DNA from: Actinernus sp. WN-2022 | Lineage: Eukaryota > Cnidaria > Anthozoa > Actiniaria > Actinernidae | Direction: 5' to 3' | Length of the DNA: 64,000 bases | Assembly: GCA_030867875.1 (NCBI GenBank) | Contig: JAOWCC010001606.1 | Coordinates: 186,001-250,000, forward strand | Shown here: piece by piece, positions 32,955 through 45,945 of the stretch | How the letters are laid out: every line of letters starts with the position of its first letter | Numbering within the stretch: position 1 is the first letter of the stretch | Position numbers and translations under genes: made by a program | The notes under the pieces: generated by a model | The model's input: the letters and a program-made list of their open reading frames with translations, nothing else | Database searches by the model: none | What the model was told of the DNA's origin: nothing

Positions 32955-35095
32955 CTAATAATAATAATATTTAATTTATATTGCGCGCATTACATGTGAA
33001 TATGTTCATGAGCGCATTACATATACGTCTAGATAAATAATAAATAAATATATACAAACTAGTGATCAAAGGCTAGTTTAAACTATTAAGTCTTAAGTTG
33101 AGATTTAAAGCTTGGCAGGTTACTTACATTACGTGGTTAGGAGGGTAATTTGTTCCACAGCTTAGGTGCGGCACCAAGTGTGATTTTAGACTTGGCGCTT
33201 TCCGGCACCAAACGCAGAGAGTTACCAGAGCGTAGGTTGTATCCAGTAGGAGCAGATATATATATACAAGTTCAGATAAATACAAGGGTGCTAGGCCATA
33301 TAAACATTTAAACGTAATAATCAAAATCTTAAACTGAATACGATATACAACAGGTAGCCAATGAAGATCGGTGAGTACAGGTGTGATATGACAAAAGCGT
33401 GGTACATTCATAACAAGTCCAGCTGCAGCGTTCTGTACACGTTGAAGTTTTAGCTATGTGAGATTTAGGGAGGCCGTATAGTAAACTGTAACAGTAATAG
33501 ATCTTGCTAGTAATGAAAGCGTGTACAAGTAGTACACGCTTGTCGAAGGCGGCGCGTAGATCGAGGAGAACAAGTAGGGTGATGTGTTGTTTGTCCATAT
33601 TCATTAGTATGTCACTTTTCACTAGAGAGAGCGGTTTCAGTGCTGTGCCCAGGACGGTAAGCTGATTGGAGCACCGGAAGGAAACCATTATCAGCAAGGT
33701 ATGAGTATGTCTGGTTAGTAGCAGCACGCTCAACAAGTTTAGATGTAAACTGCAAGTTGCTGACCGGCCGAAAGTTCTTAAAAATCAGGTCCAATCCAGA
33801 TCGCTTAAGCAATGGATTAATAAGCGCTTCTTTCCAGGCATCTGCAAATTCACCTGTCTGGAGAGACATATTGATCATCGCAGTCAAAAAAGGCAGGAGT
33901 TCATCTAAGCCGCAGTCTTTCACTATTGTGGTCGGCACAGGGTCCAGAGAACAAGACGTATTTGGTGCACTCATCACAAGCACTCTGACAGAATCCTCAT
34001 GCAGAGGTTCAAACGGACAGAATGAAGCATGCTGGGATATCAGATATGGCAGCCGAGGTGGTGACCGAGCAAGGGATTGAGTCGAGATCCAACCGTATGT
34101 CTGCAGTTTCTTTCACGAAAAAGGACCCTAAATCATTAGCAAGTACTGCTTTGTCACTGTGTGGTGGAAACATTACGCCTTGGCGTAATGGCTTGCTCGT
34201 CGCAGAGAACAGTTTCCGTTGATCATAAGAATTCTTATCTATGAAGTCTGTGTAGAAGACACAGCGAGCCTTGTTCATTAAGTACGTAGTCTTATTCTTT
34301 ATGGTCTTGAACGCTAATAAATCAGATTCAAGGCCCGTGGTCCTCCATTTCCGTTCTGCTCTCCTGCGAAGCCTTTTTGCAGACCTGATGTTGTCATTAA
34401 ACCAAGGCGCACGCGCACGAGTGACAACCGTCTTGATACGGAGGGGAGCGTATTTGTCCAGAAGTGACGTCATAGTAGTGTTGTAATCATTAGCCATAGT
34501 ATCAAGAGCAGTGGGTATGTCCTGATAAAGACCAGAGGTACAGATGTCAGTTTTAAATGCGTCAAAATCAATTGATTTAATTTTCCTGTAGGAGACAGTT
34601 TTTACCGCCAGATCAGCCTTAGCCATATTGAGATGACATATCACCGTGGCATGATCGGAGAGGAAGCTGTCAGCGATTGGTGTATTCACAATAATACTGT
34701 CAGTTTGGCGTGTTATGATCAAGTCCAGCGTATGCCCATGTATTTGGGTGGCCGAGGTCACATGCTGTTTAAGACCCATTGAGGCTAATAGATCACAGAA
34801 AGCCTCACCATCAGGATCTGCCGGGTTATCAACATGAATGTTGAAATTTCCACAGATCAATACAGGCTCCGTAGAGAGAATAAATGACTCCAAATACTCA
34901 GCAAATTCAGAGATAAAGACACTGGTCATGACAGGGTGCTTGGCTGAGTATGGGGCCTATAGATGACGGATAGGCGCAGTCGTGATGACTGTTCTCTCTT
35001 CAACGTCCATTCCGACATCTCGAATGAAATGCGTTCACAGTAGCTGATTTTCTTGACGGTGAAATTAGTACGTCGGTAAAATGCGTCGAAAAATC
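32955..35095 (-). pseudogene. CR1/L2-like LINE with endonuclease domain and deleted RT
   Basis: On the minus strand from about 35095: an N-terminal endonuclease part with a frameshift (FTVKKISYCERISF, VIYRP), then an ORF at 34929-34009 with the APE signatures LICGNFNIH and LSDHATVICHL and a linker. Next is the RT start at 33983-33612 (SLDPVPTTIVKD, FRPVSNLQFTSKL, AYRPGHSTETAL). A junction follows where LLDLRAAFD jumps to HAFITSKIYY. That removes most of the palm, including the FADD box, so the copy is catalytically dead. The C-terminus follows (TDLHWLPVVYRIQFKIL, LAPLYLSEL). The 3' end has a GCGC-N-GCGC hairpin and (TAA)n at 32955-32970. Confidence 0.88.
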
Positions 35096-35218
35096 ATATG
35101 CTAATCTCATAACTTCAGTGAAAAAAAGCTGTATGATCCTTACATAATACACATGTTACGATTACGTTTAGGGAAACCCCCGTTTTATATTTACTTACAT
35201 TAACTTCCTTTTTTTCCG

Positions 35219-35373
35219 AGAATTATTTACATATAGTATTTCAAAGAAATATTTACATATAGTATTTCCAATAATTAATTATGTATAGTATTTCCAAGAA
35301 TTTTTTAGATATAGTATTTCCAAGAATTAATTATGTATAGTATTTCCAAGAATTATTTAGATATAGTTATACC
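35219..35373. repeat. Tandem array, 26 bp unit x 6
   Basis: Six units close to AGAATTATTTAGATATAGTA followed by TTTCCA lie head to tail, with AT-rich variation. The array lies just beyond the 5' end of the LINE at 32955-35095. Confidence 0.9.
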
Positions 35374-35658
35374 TATGCCCTGAATTTCCGTACTTTACTA
35401 CTATTCTTAAGATTTTCTTCAAAATATTTATTGTAATGAGTGTTTTTTTACTTAAACGAGAGAGCAATAAAATCTTATTCCTGTATAATTTATACTTATC
35501 TTTGTCGCCTGAATTGCATTATTTACCTTTATTGCTCCCTAAACCCTTTTGTTATCCACGGTTTAGAGAGTTGCTTTGTTTTTTTGAGTTGAAATTGATT
35601 TTAGGGGTGCATGCTTATTTGTTATTTTGTTTAATTAATTGTAAAACGTAGAGTAGAA

Positions 35659-35852
35659 GCTTTCCAACGTAACAAAGTGAGTTGGAAAGCGTCTTCATTA
35701 CGGCACGTAGCTATTTGTTTATCACTTAAGTGATAGTTCATTAGTTCTTTTCTTGTACATATGTTTAATATTCATATTTGAGGTATATAAAGACCAATCA
35801 CTTTAGAATTCTTTCTCTCGCTTGCTGGACAGCCACAAGTCAGCCAAACTTT
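35659..35852 (+). promoter_or_regulatory. 194 bp TATA-containing repeat, copy 1
   Basis: This segment reads base for base like 51776-51969. It contains a small hairpin (CTTTCCAAC/GTTGGAAAG), the palindrome CACTTAAGTG and a TATA box (GGTATATAAAGACC) followed about 30 bases later by TTCTTTCTCTCG, which could be an initiator. The layout is that of a Pol II promoter, for example from an LTR-like or Penelope-like element. No coding frame follows clearly. A GGTACGT donor-like site lies at about 35900. The promoter reading is inference. Confidence 0.5.
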
Positions 35853-35869
35853 CTGACGGAGATTTTATA

Positions 35870-36510
35870 GTGGAAGATACGTATACAACTCTACGCGAAG
35901 GTACGTATATATTCGTAATGTTTTTGAACACGTCGTATATTCACGAAATGTTTGAGTCAACGATGCAGTAGACTTAATTTGTTAGGGCTTGTTTTTTGTT
36001 TTACAAGGCATTTGTGACATTAATGATTCTTCTGTCTATTTTTTCTCCTATGAATTCTCGTCTCCACCGCGGGAAAATCGGACAATTTTGGAGGAACTAT
36101 TATCCAAGAACCTTCAGCGTTGAAACACAACGGAAGAGCACTGAGTTTGAGCTAAAGATTCTTTCAAGTTTCCTTGGAAGGTGGCGTACTCTATTCTGTT
36201 AAGAGGTAAATTAGAGGATACCTTTTGAAACTCTACGTGAAGGTATTTATTCGTACTATTGCATAGTCGTAAAAGATTTGAGTCAACGAGGCAGTACAAA
36301 AAGTTTGAGAATTTCAAAATTCAGTCCTACAACGTAGTACATAACATTTAGTGCTCCTTATGTGTTTTACAAGCCTTAATTCTGACATGATTTTTCTTTG
36401 TCTATTTTTTCTCCTATGAATTCTCGTCTCCTCCGCGGGAGAACCGGATATTTTTGGAGGAACTGTTATCTCGGGATCCTTGCCGGCCATGGTCAGCCGC
36501 CCAGTCACAC
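35870..36510. repeat. Two diverged direct copies of about 330 bp
   Basis: Landmarks recur in the same order: CTCTACG(C/T)GAAGGTA at 35890 and 36229, TTTGAGTCAACGA, then TTTTTTCTCCTATGAATTCT with CTCGTCTCC after it at 36038 and 36405, followed by TTTTGGAGGAACT. The unit follows the TATA-containing repeat directly. Function unknown. Confidence 0.75.
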
Positions 36511-36904
36511 GTGCACGTGCAGATCGAACATCTCAACATCAAAGGGTCGTGAGTCCCTATACAAACGCCATCCAGATTGTTATACCAAGAGAAACCTTTA
36601 GCTTAATGAGTTCAGTTGTTATACGATCAGACTTTCATTATTTTTAAGATTCTTCACTGAATTTTTGTTTAGGTGACATTGATTTTGAATTATTGCCTGC
36701 TGTTTTCTATAAACTATAGGCGAAGTTGCTTGAGAGTTAATGATCAATAAGTGTTTAATGTGAAGGATTTCTTTCTGTAGTTATAAACATTGATAGTTTG
36801 AGGTTTGCGGATATCAGTTGCTTTTATATAGCTTACAGGAGCACCCAACGACATCTGTTCTGTAGAAAAACTGTTCTGCCGAGATTTTCGTTTCAGATTC
36901 CAAT

Positions 36905-37345
36905 TTTTTGGGTAATGAAATATTTTAGTTGCTGGGACATTATTTTTACTTTCAAAGTTAGTTTTTCTTCATCGACGGAAGCCACCTTACTTGTAAACTT
37001 GTAAATTCTATTTTTTTGGTTGTGAAATATATTAGTTGCTGGGAAATATTTTTTTTTACTTTCAAATATATATTTTTTTCTTCCTCGACAGAAGCCTTAC
37101 TTGTAAATTCTATTTTTTTGGTTGTGAAATATATTAGTTGCTGGGAAATATTTTTTTTTACTTTCAAATATTTTTTTTTTCTTCCTCGACAGAAGCCTTA
37201 CTTGTAAATTCTATTTTTTTGGTTGTGAAATATATTAGTTGCTGGGAAATATATTTTTCAGTTTACTTTCAAATATATATTTTTTCTTCCTCGACAGAAG
37301 CCTTACTTGTAAATTCTATTTTTTTGGTTATGAATTTTTTTAGTT
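36905..37345. repeat. Tandem array, about 101-113 bp unit x 4
   Basis: Each unit contains TTGTAAATTCTATTTTTTTG, GAAATATATTAGTTGCTGGG, a T-rich tract and TTCCTCGACAGAAGCC. Periods read from the GAAGCC sites are about 114, 101 and 105. Open frames of about 70 codons on both strands simply follow the repetition. Confidence 0.9.
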
Positions 37346-37433
37346 CCTGGTAAATTTTCCACAGCGCTTATAGTTCCTGGGAAAAGTTTTTTGTCGTCTT
37401 ATATAGGGACCATTCATTATTTATGGCTGGCGG

Positions 37434-38321
37434 GAAGAGGGTTTGGATTAAAGAGTGATTAAATTTCCCCTCAAGCCTCGGGTAGCCTGCTATGTCAACA
37501 TATCCTCGTTCTAGAATTACCAATAATCAGTAATGGCTTTTGCTCTTCAATTACCAATAATCGCTAATTCTAGAACGCAAATTAAACAATGACATTCTTA
37601 AAAACCAGTCATGGATAAAGATAAACAATTGTTAAATCCCGAACGCGCTTAATATAGTTGTCATGACGTCTGCACTACCAAGCACTGCACGCAAACGGTT
37701 TATACGAGTCCGAGCCCGAGAAGGAGCGCTCAAACAAATAAATATCTCGTTTACCTTCCGTTCTTGTTTACCTGTGAACCCTAGCTCTAGGCGAGTGAGA
37801 ACCCGTCGTTTACCCGTGAACTCGTCCGATGGTTAGGTTCGATTTGTCGTAGAATTTTGTAGAATTACCAATAATCGGTATTTCAAGCATGTTCGCCATT
37901 TACTGATTATTGGTAATTCTAGAGCGAGGATGCGTTGGCTTGCAGACGCATTTTTTCACTCATACATTCGAAGAAAAAGTAACCAGACGTTACTTTTTTC
38001 TTCGAATCAGTACGTGAGTGAAAAAATACATCTGCCTCGGGAGAGTTTCGTAAAAGTCCCGAGGCCGCTTCCACAAACTGTCCCTTGGCTGAATGGGGTT
38101 AACCGACTACTGACAAACCGCCTTAAAAATAACTGAAAATTACGATTTTTTTTACTGACAACTGACAAATTTGTTTTGGGTCAAACATTGTAAATGTTCT
38201 CTAGCAATGATTAACTAGGGCTAACTGACAAATGGCCAACATTTTAACTGACAATTGACATGTAGAGCCCCATTCAGACCCTCTTGGCTTGCGGGGAAAT
38301 TTAATCACTAATTTCCCTCTT
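37434..38321. mobile_element. Foldback element with nested inverted repeats
   Basis: The outer arms (37434-37480 and 38283-38321) share AGTGATTAAATTTCCCC and its complement. A middle pair (37502-37535 and 37899-37931) carries CTAGAATTACCAATAATC. A third palindrome around GAAGAAAAAGTAAC/GTTACTTTTTTCTTC lies at 37944-38030. Three nested pairs suggest MITEs inserted within a MITE. No coding sequence. Confidence 0.7.
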
Positions 38322-40570
38322 GTTATGGTATTACTTATAATTATACTTTTATGTTTTATGAAATCTCAAAATTATCATAAGCACCGTTTACCGGTGGATT
38401 CTGAAGAATGATGTTTCATATTAATGATTTTATGAGTATAAGAGAATAATTCATCAACAAATTACATGTAATTAATAATAATTTTAAATCATTTGATAGA
38501 AAGTCTTTATTTCTGTACTTATTATCCATGAATGATGAATCAATCATGAAGATATCTGCTAAATATTTTTACGATATTACTGTATTAGTTGGTAAAACCT
38601 TAGTCCGTTAGTTTGTACTTAATTACTGTAAAAAATCCAATGTACTATTGTTGTATAAGGATGAATAAAATTATTATTATTTATTATGTGAAATTGTAAC
38701 CAGCCTCTATTCACAATTCATGTTCTTTGCTCAGCTAAGTAAAAGAGACTTCATTTTCCATCTCATTTTTTAAGTTCCGGGAACCGAATCGGCTTGGAAA
38801 TTGGAACACAAAACGCTAGTGATTCGTGTACCCCCACCCCTCCCCAGGAACACAAATCGCTAGGGCTCCACAAAACGCTTTGAACAGTCTTTCCCGTTCA
38901 CATGAATGGCGGGAACTAGTGTGTTTATGCACTGTATGCACAGCAAAACCACTTATCCAAATATAGGCCTCCTTACTCTTTTGAACAATAAACACATTTT
39001 CGTAATATCAAAATTCTAAAAATCTGTTCTGAATGAGTTAAAGATACGAACCTGTACGAAGTTGAGAATGGGTGAAGAAAAACGAGTCTTCAGCGAATTT
39101 GAAGTTTTGTGCAAAGGCTTTCAGGTTTCAGAGTACAAATGCAAATGTTGTCAGTGTTGTGGTCACAGTGTTCTCTCAAGTGGCCTTTGTCTTTACATTT
39201 TTACGTGGCCTTTGTCTGTAAATGAAACATGAAAGGAGGTCCGTTTGTTCATAAGTTGGCTTAACGTTTTTGATGGTATAGTTCAGATAGTTAACGGCAT
39301 TTAACTGCGAAACCGAAACTTAGACTTTCGAGAGGATTTGTACGGACTTTGTAGGTAACTTCTTGATACTATGCATATGGAAAATCTGAGAAAGCAAGTA
39401 AAAATATACTATGATCGCTCTACGCACACTGAAAATGCTCCAAACATTCTCAGCTGAACAATTTACATGTGTGTTAATGCACGCTATTATCTTTTAGCCA
39501 GCTTCTCTTCTTGAGACCCTGATACTCTGGTTAAGCCAGCTATTATCTTTTAGACATTGCATTGTAACTGTTGTAATTGAGCTAGCCCGTTTTGCCGCCA
39601 AAAATCCGATTTGAAAAGGCCTTAAGCGTAATCGTCTTTGATTTGAATAGTTCTGATAGTTTTTCACACACAAAGGAGAAGATCTCTGAGATCTGATCTA
39701 TCATAAAGCCTTCACCTTCAGGTCAAACAGTTTCAACATTGCTACATTTGTCGAAGCCGATCTTGAAAGTTTGAAATAGCCTGACCAAGTCTATTTAACA
39801 TGCTTTTAGAATCTTTCAACACCTTTGAGAGTGGTAAAATGTTGTCATTTCCACGCCGCACGACGGGTACCCTGGTTCCAGAGGTACTCAGTTACGGATA
39901 TACTGTAATTGTGCCGCGATCGAAGGAGTTTTGATTCCCGAAGGAGTTTTTATTCCCGAAGGAGTTCTGATTCCCGAAGGAGTTTTGTTTTGCTTCCCGA
40001 CTCGTGCTGTGCGGCTTGATTTCAGCTGACACGACGGGCCAATAATCTGAATATTATTAGCGTCGAGCGAAATTTTATAAGGAAAGCACGCTGGCATAGA
40101 AATTAACAGACAATAACTTGTCATATTTTCACTTGATGTATTCTATCTAGCACAGGGAGCCAACACGTGTTTGTATTTAATTTCATAGGAAATGTATGAG
40201 GATTAAGTATCTGATATCGCTTAGAACATGCAGACTGATGCATATTTGAATATGAAATAACTGACATGAATCAGTATCTTACGTTTTGTAATTCATGTGG
40301 CCTGAAACAAAGGGTTCTTCGCTGTTCCCGGTGTTCACTCTAAAATCCTCCCAAATCGCTAAGATTTGGCGTTTCAGGTCAAATGAATGACATAAAACAC
40401 ACCAGGCAAGAAATTCATGTTTATTTCGTATTCAACTACCGTTCAAACCGTTCAACTGGCTACAAACGTGTTGTGTGGGCTCGGCTGTTGTTGTAACGGA
40501 TATTTATAAAAGCCTACAAATTAGTTGTAATGGTTCAGTAATAAAGCCTTATTTTATTTATTCAATCATT
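38322..40570. other. Gene-free stretch
   Basis: AT-rich sequence without recognisable genes. It contains an ATTATTATT-ended tail at about 38665 that may be an old retroposon end, and the 18 bp array at 39921-39992. The phrase ACCCTGGTTCCAGAG at 39868 recurs near 42803 and, in part, near 45434. Confidence 0.5.
39921..39992. repeat. Tandem array, 18 bp unit x 4
   Basis: The unit CGAAGGAGTTTTGATTCC is repeated four times with single-base changes; the last copy diverges at its end. Eighteen bases keep frame, so it produces a repetitive ORF on the minus strand that is not evidence of a gene. Confidence 0.92.
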
Positions 40571-40584
40571 CTGTATATCGGTAC

Positions 40585-40870
40585 TAATAATAATAATAAT
40601 AATAATAATTACAGTTCTTTTCCGCGCATTTCGACTAGCCTCAATGCGCTTACACTTTATGGGAAAATACAATAACAATCTAATTTAATCTAATCTAATC
40701 GAACTGTAAACCATGTATACGTGAATAAAAACTGAGAAAAGCACTATAGATTAAATAAATATGTCTTAAGAAGAGACTTAAATTGCGTGACTTACTCAGC
40801 ATTTCTGATGCTGTAAGGCAGAGCGTTCCAGAGCTTAGGCGCCGAGATTGATACGTCTTATGAATTGGTA
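40585..40870 (-). pseudogene. LINE 3' end: RT C-terminus, GCGC hairpin, (TTA)n tail
   Basis: The minus strand from about 40870 reads APKLWNALPYSIRNA and, after a stop, FKSLLKTYLFNL, the usual end of CR1/L2-like reverse transcriptases. It is followed by sequence with two GCGC-type arms and a (TAA)n tract on plus (40585-40609). It is a very short 5'-truncated insertion. Confidence 0.75.
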
Positions 40871-41003
40871 CGTCTTATGAATTACTCCTATTTCCAAAAC
40901 TCTCCAAAATATTTTTAAAATCCGAAGTCAATAATGGAGGGGGTCCATTTCTCTTTGTTCTAAATTGTTTTTTTCAAGAGGAATTAACACCTCCGTTTAT
41001 ATA

Positions 41004-42424
41004 GATGGCTGAATGCGGCAGTTCACTGTCGGCATAAGAACATCGAAAACTCATACAAAGCACGCGGCCACAACAGAGATTTCTAGTTGAAATGCATCTT
41101 TGATAACCAAACTTTGAGTTTAAAACTTATATGCGTTTGTGCCATCGTGCTAACAGGCAAATTTTATCAACGCTATTCGGCCTTACTAAAATTGCTAACA
41201 CAATTAACTAGACTCAAGATGGCTGAATGTGGCAGTTCACTGTCGGCAAAAGAACATCGAAAATTCATACAAAGCACGCGGGCACAATGGAGATTTCTAG
41301 TTGAAATGCATCTTTAATAACCAAACTTTGAGTTTAAAACTTATATGCGTTTGTGCCATCGTGCTAACAGTCAAATTTTATCATCGCTATTCGGCCTTAC
41401 TAAAACTGCTAACACAATAATTATTAACTAGACTCCAAGATCGCTGAATGGGGTACTTCACTGTCGGCACAAGAACATCGAAAACTCATACAAAGCACGC
41501 GGCAACAAGAGAGATTTCTAGTTGAAATGTATCTTTAATAACAAAACTTTGAGTTTAAAACTTATATGCGTTTGTGCCATCGTGCTAACAGGCAAATTTT
41601 ATCATCGCTATTCGGCCTTACTAAAACTGCTAACACAATAATTATTTACTAGACTCCAAGATGGCTGAATGCGGCATTTCACTGTCGGCACAAGAACATC
41701 GAAAACTCATACAAAGCACGAGGGCACAACAGAGATTTCTAGTTTAAATGCATCTTTAATAACTAAACTTTGAGTTTAAAACTTATATGCGTTTGTGCCA
41801 TCGTGCTAACAGGCAAATGTTATCATCGCTATTCGGCCTTACTAAAACTGCTAACACAATAATTATTAACTAGACTCCAAGATGGCTGAATGCGGCATTT
41901 CACTGACGGCACAAGAACATCGAAAACTCATACAAAGCACGAGGGCACAACAGAGATTTCTAGTTTAAATGCATCTTTAATAACTAAACTTTGAGTTTAA
42001 AACTTATATGCGTTGGTGCCATCGTGCTAACAGGCAAATGTTATCATCGCTATTCGGCCTTACTAAAACTGCTAACACAATAATTATTAACTAGACTCCA
42101 AGATGGCTGAATGCGGCATTTCACTGACGGCACAAGAACACATCGAGAACATCGAAAACTCATACAAAGCACGCGGCCACAAGTGAGATTTCAAGTAGAA
42201 ATGCATCCTTAATAACCAAACTTTGAGTTTAAAACTTATATGCGTTTGTGCCATCGTGCTAACAGGCAAATTTTATCAACGCTATTCGGCCTTACTAAAA
42301 TTGCTAACACAATTAACTAGACTCAAGATGGCTGAATGTGGCAGTTCACTGTCGGCAAAAGAAGATCGAAAATTCATACAAAGCACGCGGGCACAATGGA
42401 GATTTCTAGTTGAAATGCACCTTT
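41004..42424. repeat. Satellite array, 221 bp unit x about 6.5
   Basis: The phrase ATGGCTGAATG or a variant recurs at about 41004, 41219, 41440, 41661, 41882, 42103 and 42328. Each unit also has CGCTATTCGGCCTTACTAAA and ACTTTGAGTTTAAAACTTAT. The second and last copies share private variants: a shorter spacer before the ATG and GTCGGCAAAAGAA in place of GTCGGCACAAGAA. Only around these two is an ORF of about 70 codons open. As 221 is not a multiple of three, the array as a whole cannot encode a repeat protein. Confidence 0.95.
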
Positions 42425-42429
42425 AATAT

Positions 42430-45400
42430 AACTGGAGTATACTGAGTAAAAGTACTTAGCAACTCAGATTTCCTAAGATATCTGAGATATACTCGCATAT
42501 ATCCACAAGGGGAACGTCTGGGGGACCATTAATGATCCCACTGAGGGGGGATTAAATCCACTAGTGGATAAAATCTCTACAGTAGTACTGGGGAACCAAA
42601 TCCATTGTCACACCGGTTCATTCATGTGTGGAACTCTCCTGGTTTTAATTTCCGGTGTTTAACAAGATTCCTTTATTTATGAGTAATGACAACGTAACAC
42701 TTGTCATGTGTTGGGCGGGATGTTTTAGGCCCTGATTACATGAGGCGGACTAACTGAAACACACCAAAAATTAACTCTGTCAGCTAGCCCGGTTAAAGCT
42801 ACCCTGGTTCCAGAGATTTTCTAGAGAGAACACTGAGAACAGCCGCGGAGAAATACCCGGGGTAAATTGGAAATACGGCATATCTGAGCCGGCGGTAGAA
42901 AATCGCAAAATCGGTTAACATCTTTAACATTGCATGCTGGGCGACGTGCCATACGAGAACCACTTAGCCTGTGAGTGAGGCAGTAGGGCTTTAGGGCTTT
43001 AGGCGGGTTGGCTAGACTTCGAGAGACCGGGATCCCGATCAGCTGAGTTTTTTAATAGTTTTTTTTGGGGTCGCGCATGAGAAAGACGGCAAATAACTGT
43101 CACAGTATACTCGACACACCTCTGCAACACTTCCGGTGTCGTGTGCAGAATATAGGAGGAGGTCCAAATTTCCTAGTAGTCCCTGGCAATGAGCAGCCAA
43201 CAAACTACCTGGTCTCGAATTGTATGCATTTCAACCGAAAGGATATGTTAAACATTCAGCGGCGTAGAAATTACTGAGATGGTTGTAAAGTATTGGTCAA
43301 GGGAATCGTTTATCAGGTTTATTTGGGGGGCAATCGCCGACTCTTCTAATTAAAAACTTCATCAATACTCTGCAGGGGTAATTTTCTAACATAAGTTGTT
43401 GACATTTCCGGCATAACTTTTGAAACATTGCTCATTCTGCTTTTATTTTCGAATGAGCTGTTAGCGTTCAGTAGAATACTTTTTGCTACGTTTTTCTATA
43501 ATGCTGCGGGGGGTAAACCGGCACTTTTGCCAAAATTGTGGAATCCGATTGAAAATTTAATATAAAGGTAGGAGGTATTCATTTATTTAGCGCAAATTCT
43601 ATATGAATATGGCAAATGCGCTTCACAAGGTTGTTTTTGTGATACAGACTGCTATTGTGGCGCATTGTGCTGCCGTGCAGTTTACAATCCGAGTGATTGT
43701 TAGTACCTCAGAATACAAGTCTGTTGTGTTGGTAGACAATCCCCTAAGTGAAGATGCCGGAAAAATCAAACAGAACTAAATGAATGAGCTGATTTGAAAT
43801 AGTCGACCAGATCATTTTCAGGAAATGGAGGGAAATGGAGACAAAGGTCTTTTTGTTCTTTTAAAATCTTAACGATTTCCAGCACAAGCAGCAGTTATGC
43901 AACGTTCAGGCCATACCAAGGATTGATTGTTCAGCCAGATTGACATTTTCTTTCTTAAAAAGTGAAAAAGAATGACCCGGGAGAATGACTTGCCCCTTCC
44001 CCCCGAAGATCTTATTTAGAAAAATCAACTCTATCACTTAAATTCTGGGAAGCGAGGCAAAATCCCAACTCAACAAGCGTCTGATTACGGTACACTAATT
44101 TCTTCAAAATGCGGTTACGTTTCACTCCAAACGTACAAAGGTTTCAACTATGATTTGTATTCGAGCCGACAAACTTGTAAAATTTACACCTCGGTATTTG
44201 AGCTGTTTGCTGTGTTTGATTGATAAAAAAAGATTATTGGTTGGGAGTTATTGGGAACTTATTACACGTTGCGAAGTCCGAGCAGTTTAGTTTAGCTTGT
44301 TGAGGTATGAAATATATATCGAACGAAATATCCCCAGATCATGGCAAAACCAGAGTAAAACTTTAATATGAAGATGACCGAAAAATCAAACAGATACCAT
44401 TTGCAGTAAGCTAAGGTGGGGAACAACAGTCGGAACTCTTTGAAACGCGAGGTATATAACAATAGGAGTTAGTGTTATTCAAATAGTGTGCGGGTATTCT
44501 GTAGTTGTATGGACCTCGCGCGAACAGGATTATAAACGAATGTCCGGTAACTCCTTTTACCTGTTCCGCCCTTCACTTGTCACATTACAACATCCCATGT
44601 TCTAACTTGTGAAATGGAGCTTTTGATTGGCTGGTATTTTTTCAACAAAGAATACTTTTCCGGATGTGTCACTAATTATTGACAACATTGTAATCGGACC
44701 TATATGTAGGTATGCACTTTCACTCGTTCGCGCAGCGCAGCTAAAATTTATAACTGCAACCGTCTTGCCGCCTAACGAGCAAGGGATCGGGAGTATCTTC
44801 ACGCTTCTACTTACATTGTCAGTATATACTTTACTTGAGTTACTGAACCGAGCGTTCATCCAAATTGAGGTGTCCCCAATGCACGTCTAGTACCGGTAAG
44901 TAGATGGTTGCTAACCCACTCCACTGTACTCACTTTGGATAACCGCTTTTCAGTTTAACTTTTTACCCAACATCTAACGTTCAAGTACATTCCTTTTAAG
45001 TCGCACCAAGAGTAACCTAGCTTCGATCAGTTGAAGACTCAGGAAATGGAAATGTGGTGATTGCTTCCTCCTTCCCACCAAACAAGAAATGCACAGCTCC
45101 AAATGCAAGGTAGGCCGGCGCTTTATTGCCGTTCTCTGTAGTTAAATATTTATTACTTCAAACTTTCCACATAACTAGTTTTAGGCGACATTGAAGGCAA
45201 CTGGCAACTAGTTTTCGAGCAAATGCCTCATATTTTCCTGAAACTTGCTAAAAACCTTTGGTCTTTGGATCGAGGTAGATCGGCTCGAATTCTCCAACTG
45301 AAATTAGTTTGAGAGGCGGCGACGAGTTCGAGATTGCTTCAGTATAAAATGACATGATTGGCGCCTGCCAAAAGTGTATCTATAATGAGAGAATCCAATA

Positions 45401-45945
45401 CTTTTCTTAAACAACACGGCTCCAACAACACCACCCTGGTTCCAAAATTTTCTAGAGAAGAAATAGAAGAAAAGCTATTAATGCCAGTTATGCATTTATG
45501 TCATAACTGTCGGTAAAAGCGCGCTGTGGAAGTACCGGATTCTAACATATGGGAAGCCGGTTTTTTTTCCCACCATCAAACAAGATGGGCACGAAACTAA
45601 CTCACTTTTCAAAAGGAGACTTGTCAAAGAAAAAAAGACATATTTCCCGTCCACCCAGAACAATGAAACTTGTCAAGAAAAACCTTGCTCATGTGCATTT
45701 ATCACAGGTTAACGCTGCCAGTGTGAACAGGGCCTAAACCATCATTTGACAATTCTCTATACTGATTTAACAATTATTCTACGAAATCGTGGTGAATAGT
45801 AGCAGAATATTTACCGCCGAGCTGGCAACGAGGTAAACGATTTAATATTCTAAAAGCCACTCACCAGATTGAAGAGAATAACCGTTTTAGTATTAAATCA
45901 ACGAGGTAACTAAATAGCCGTGCATCTCGACATTAGTTACTTTAT
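42430..45945. other. Gene-free stretch with a partial SINE
   Basis: No gene was recognised. The ORFs at 44602-44890 overlap on both strands and lack motifs. ACCCTGGTTCCAGAGATTTT-like phrases (about 42803 and 45434) may mark ends of a dispersed repeat. The SINE relic at 43578-43710 is listed separately. Confidence 0.5.
43578..43710 (-). mobile_element. Partial SINE copy
   Basis: The sequence (TTATTTAGCGC, then ATGCGCTTCAC, then GCTGCCGTGCAGTTTACAAT) parallels the body of the better SINE at 53915-54320 (TTTATGTAGCGCC, GGCGCTTTACA, GCTGCCACGCAGTTTACAAT). The tRNA-like head is missing. Confidence 0.6.

Noticed and set aside
44602..44890. Overlapping ORFs of 85 and 87 codons on both strands
   Set aside because: No motif, no splice context and mutual overlap. 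Chance ORFs are the simpler reading.
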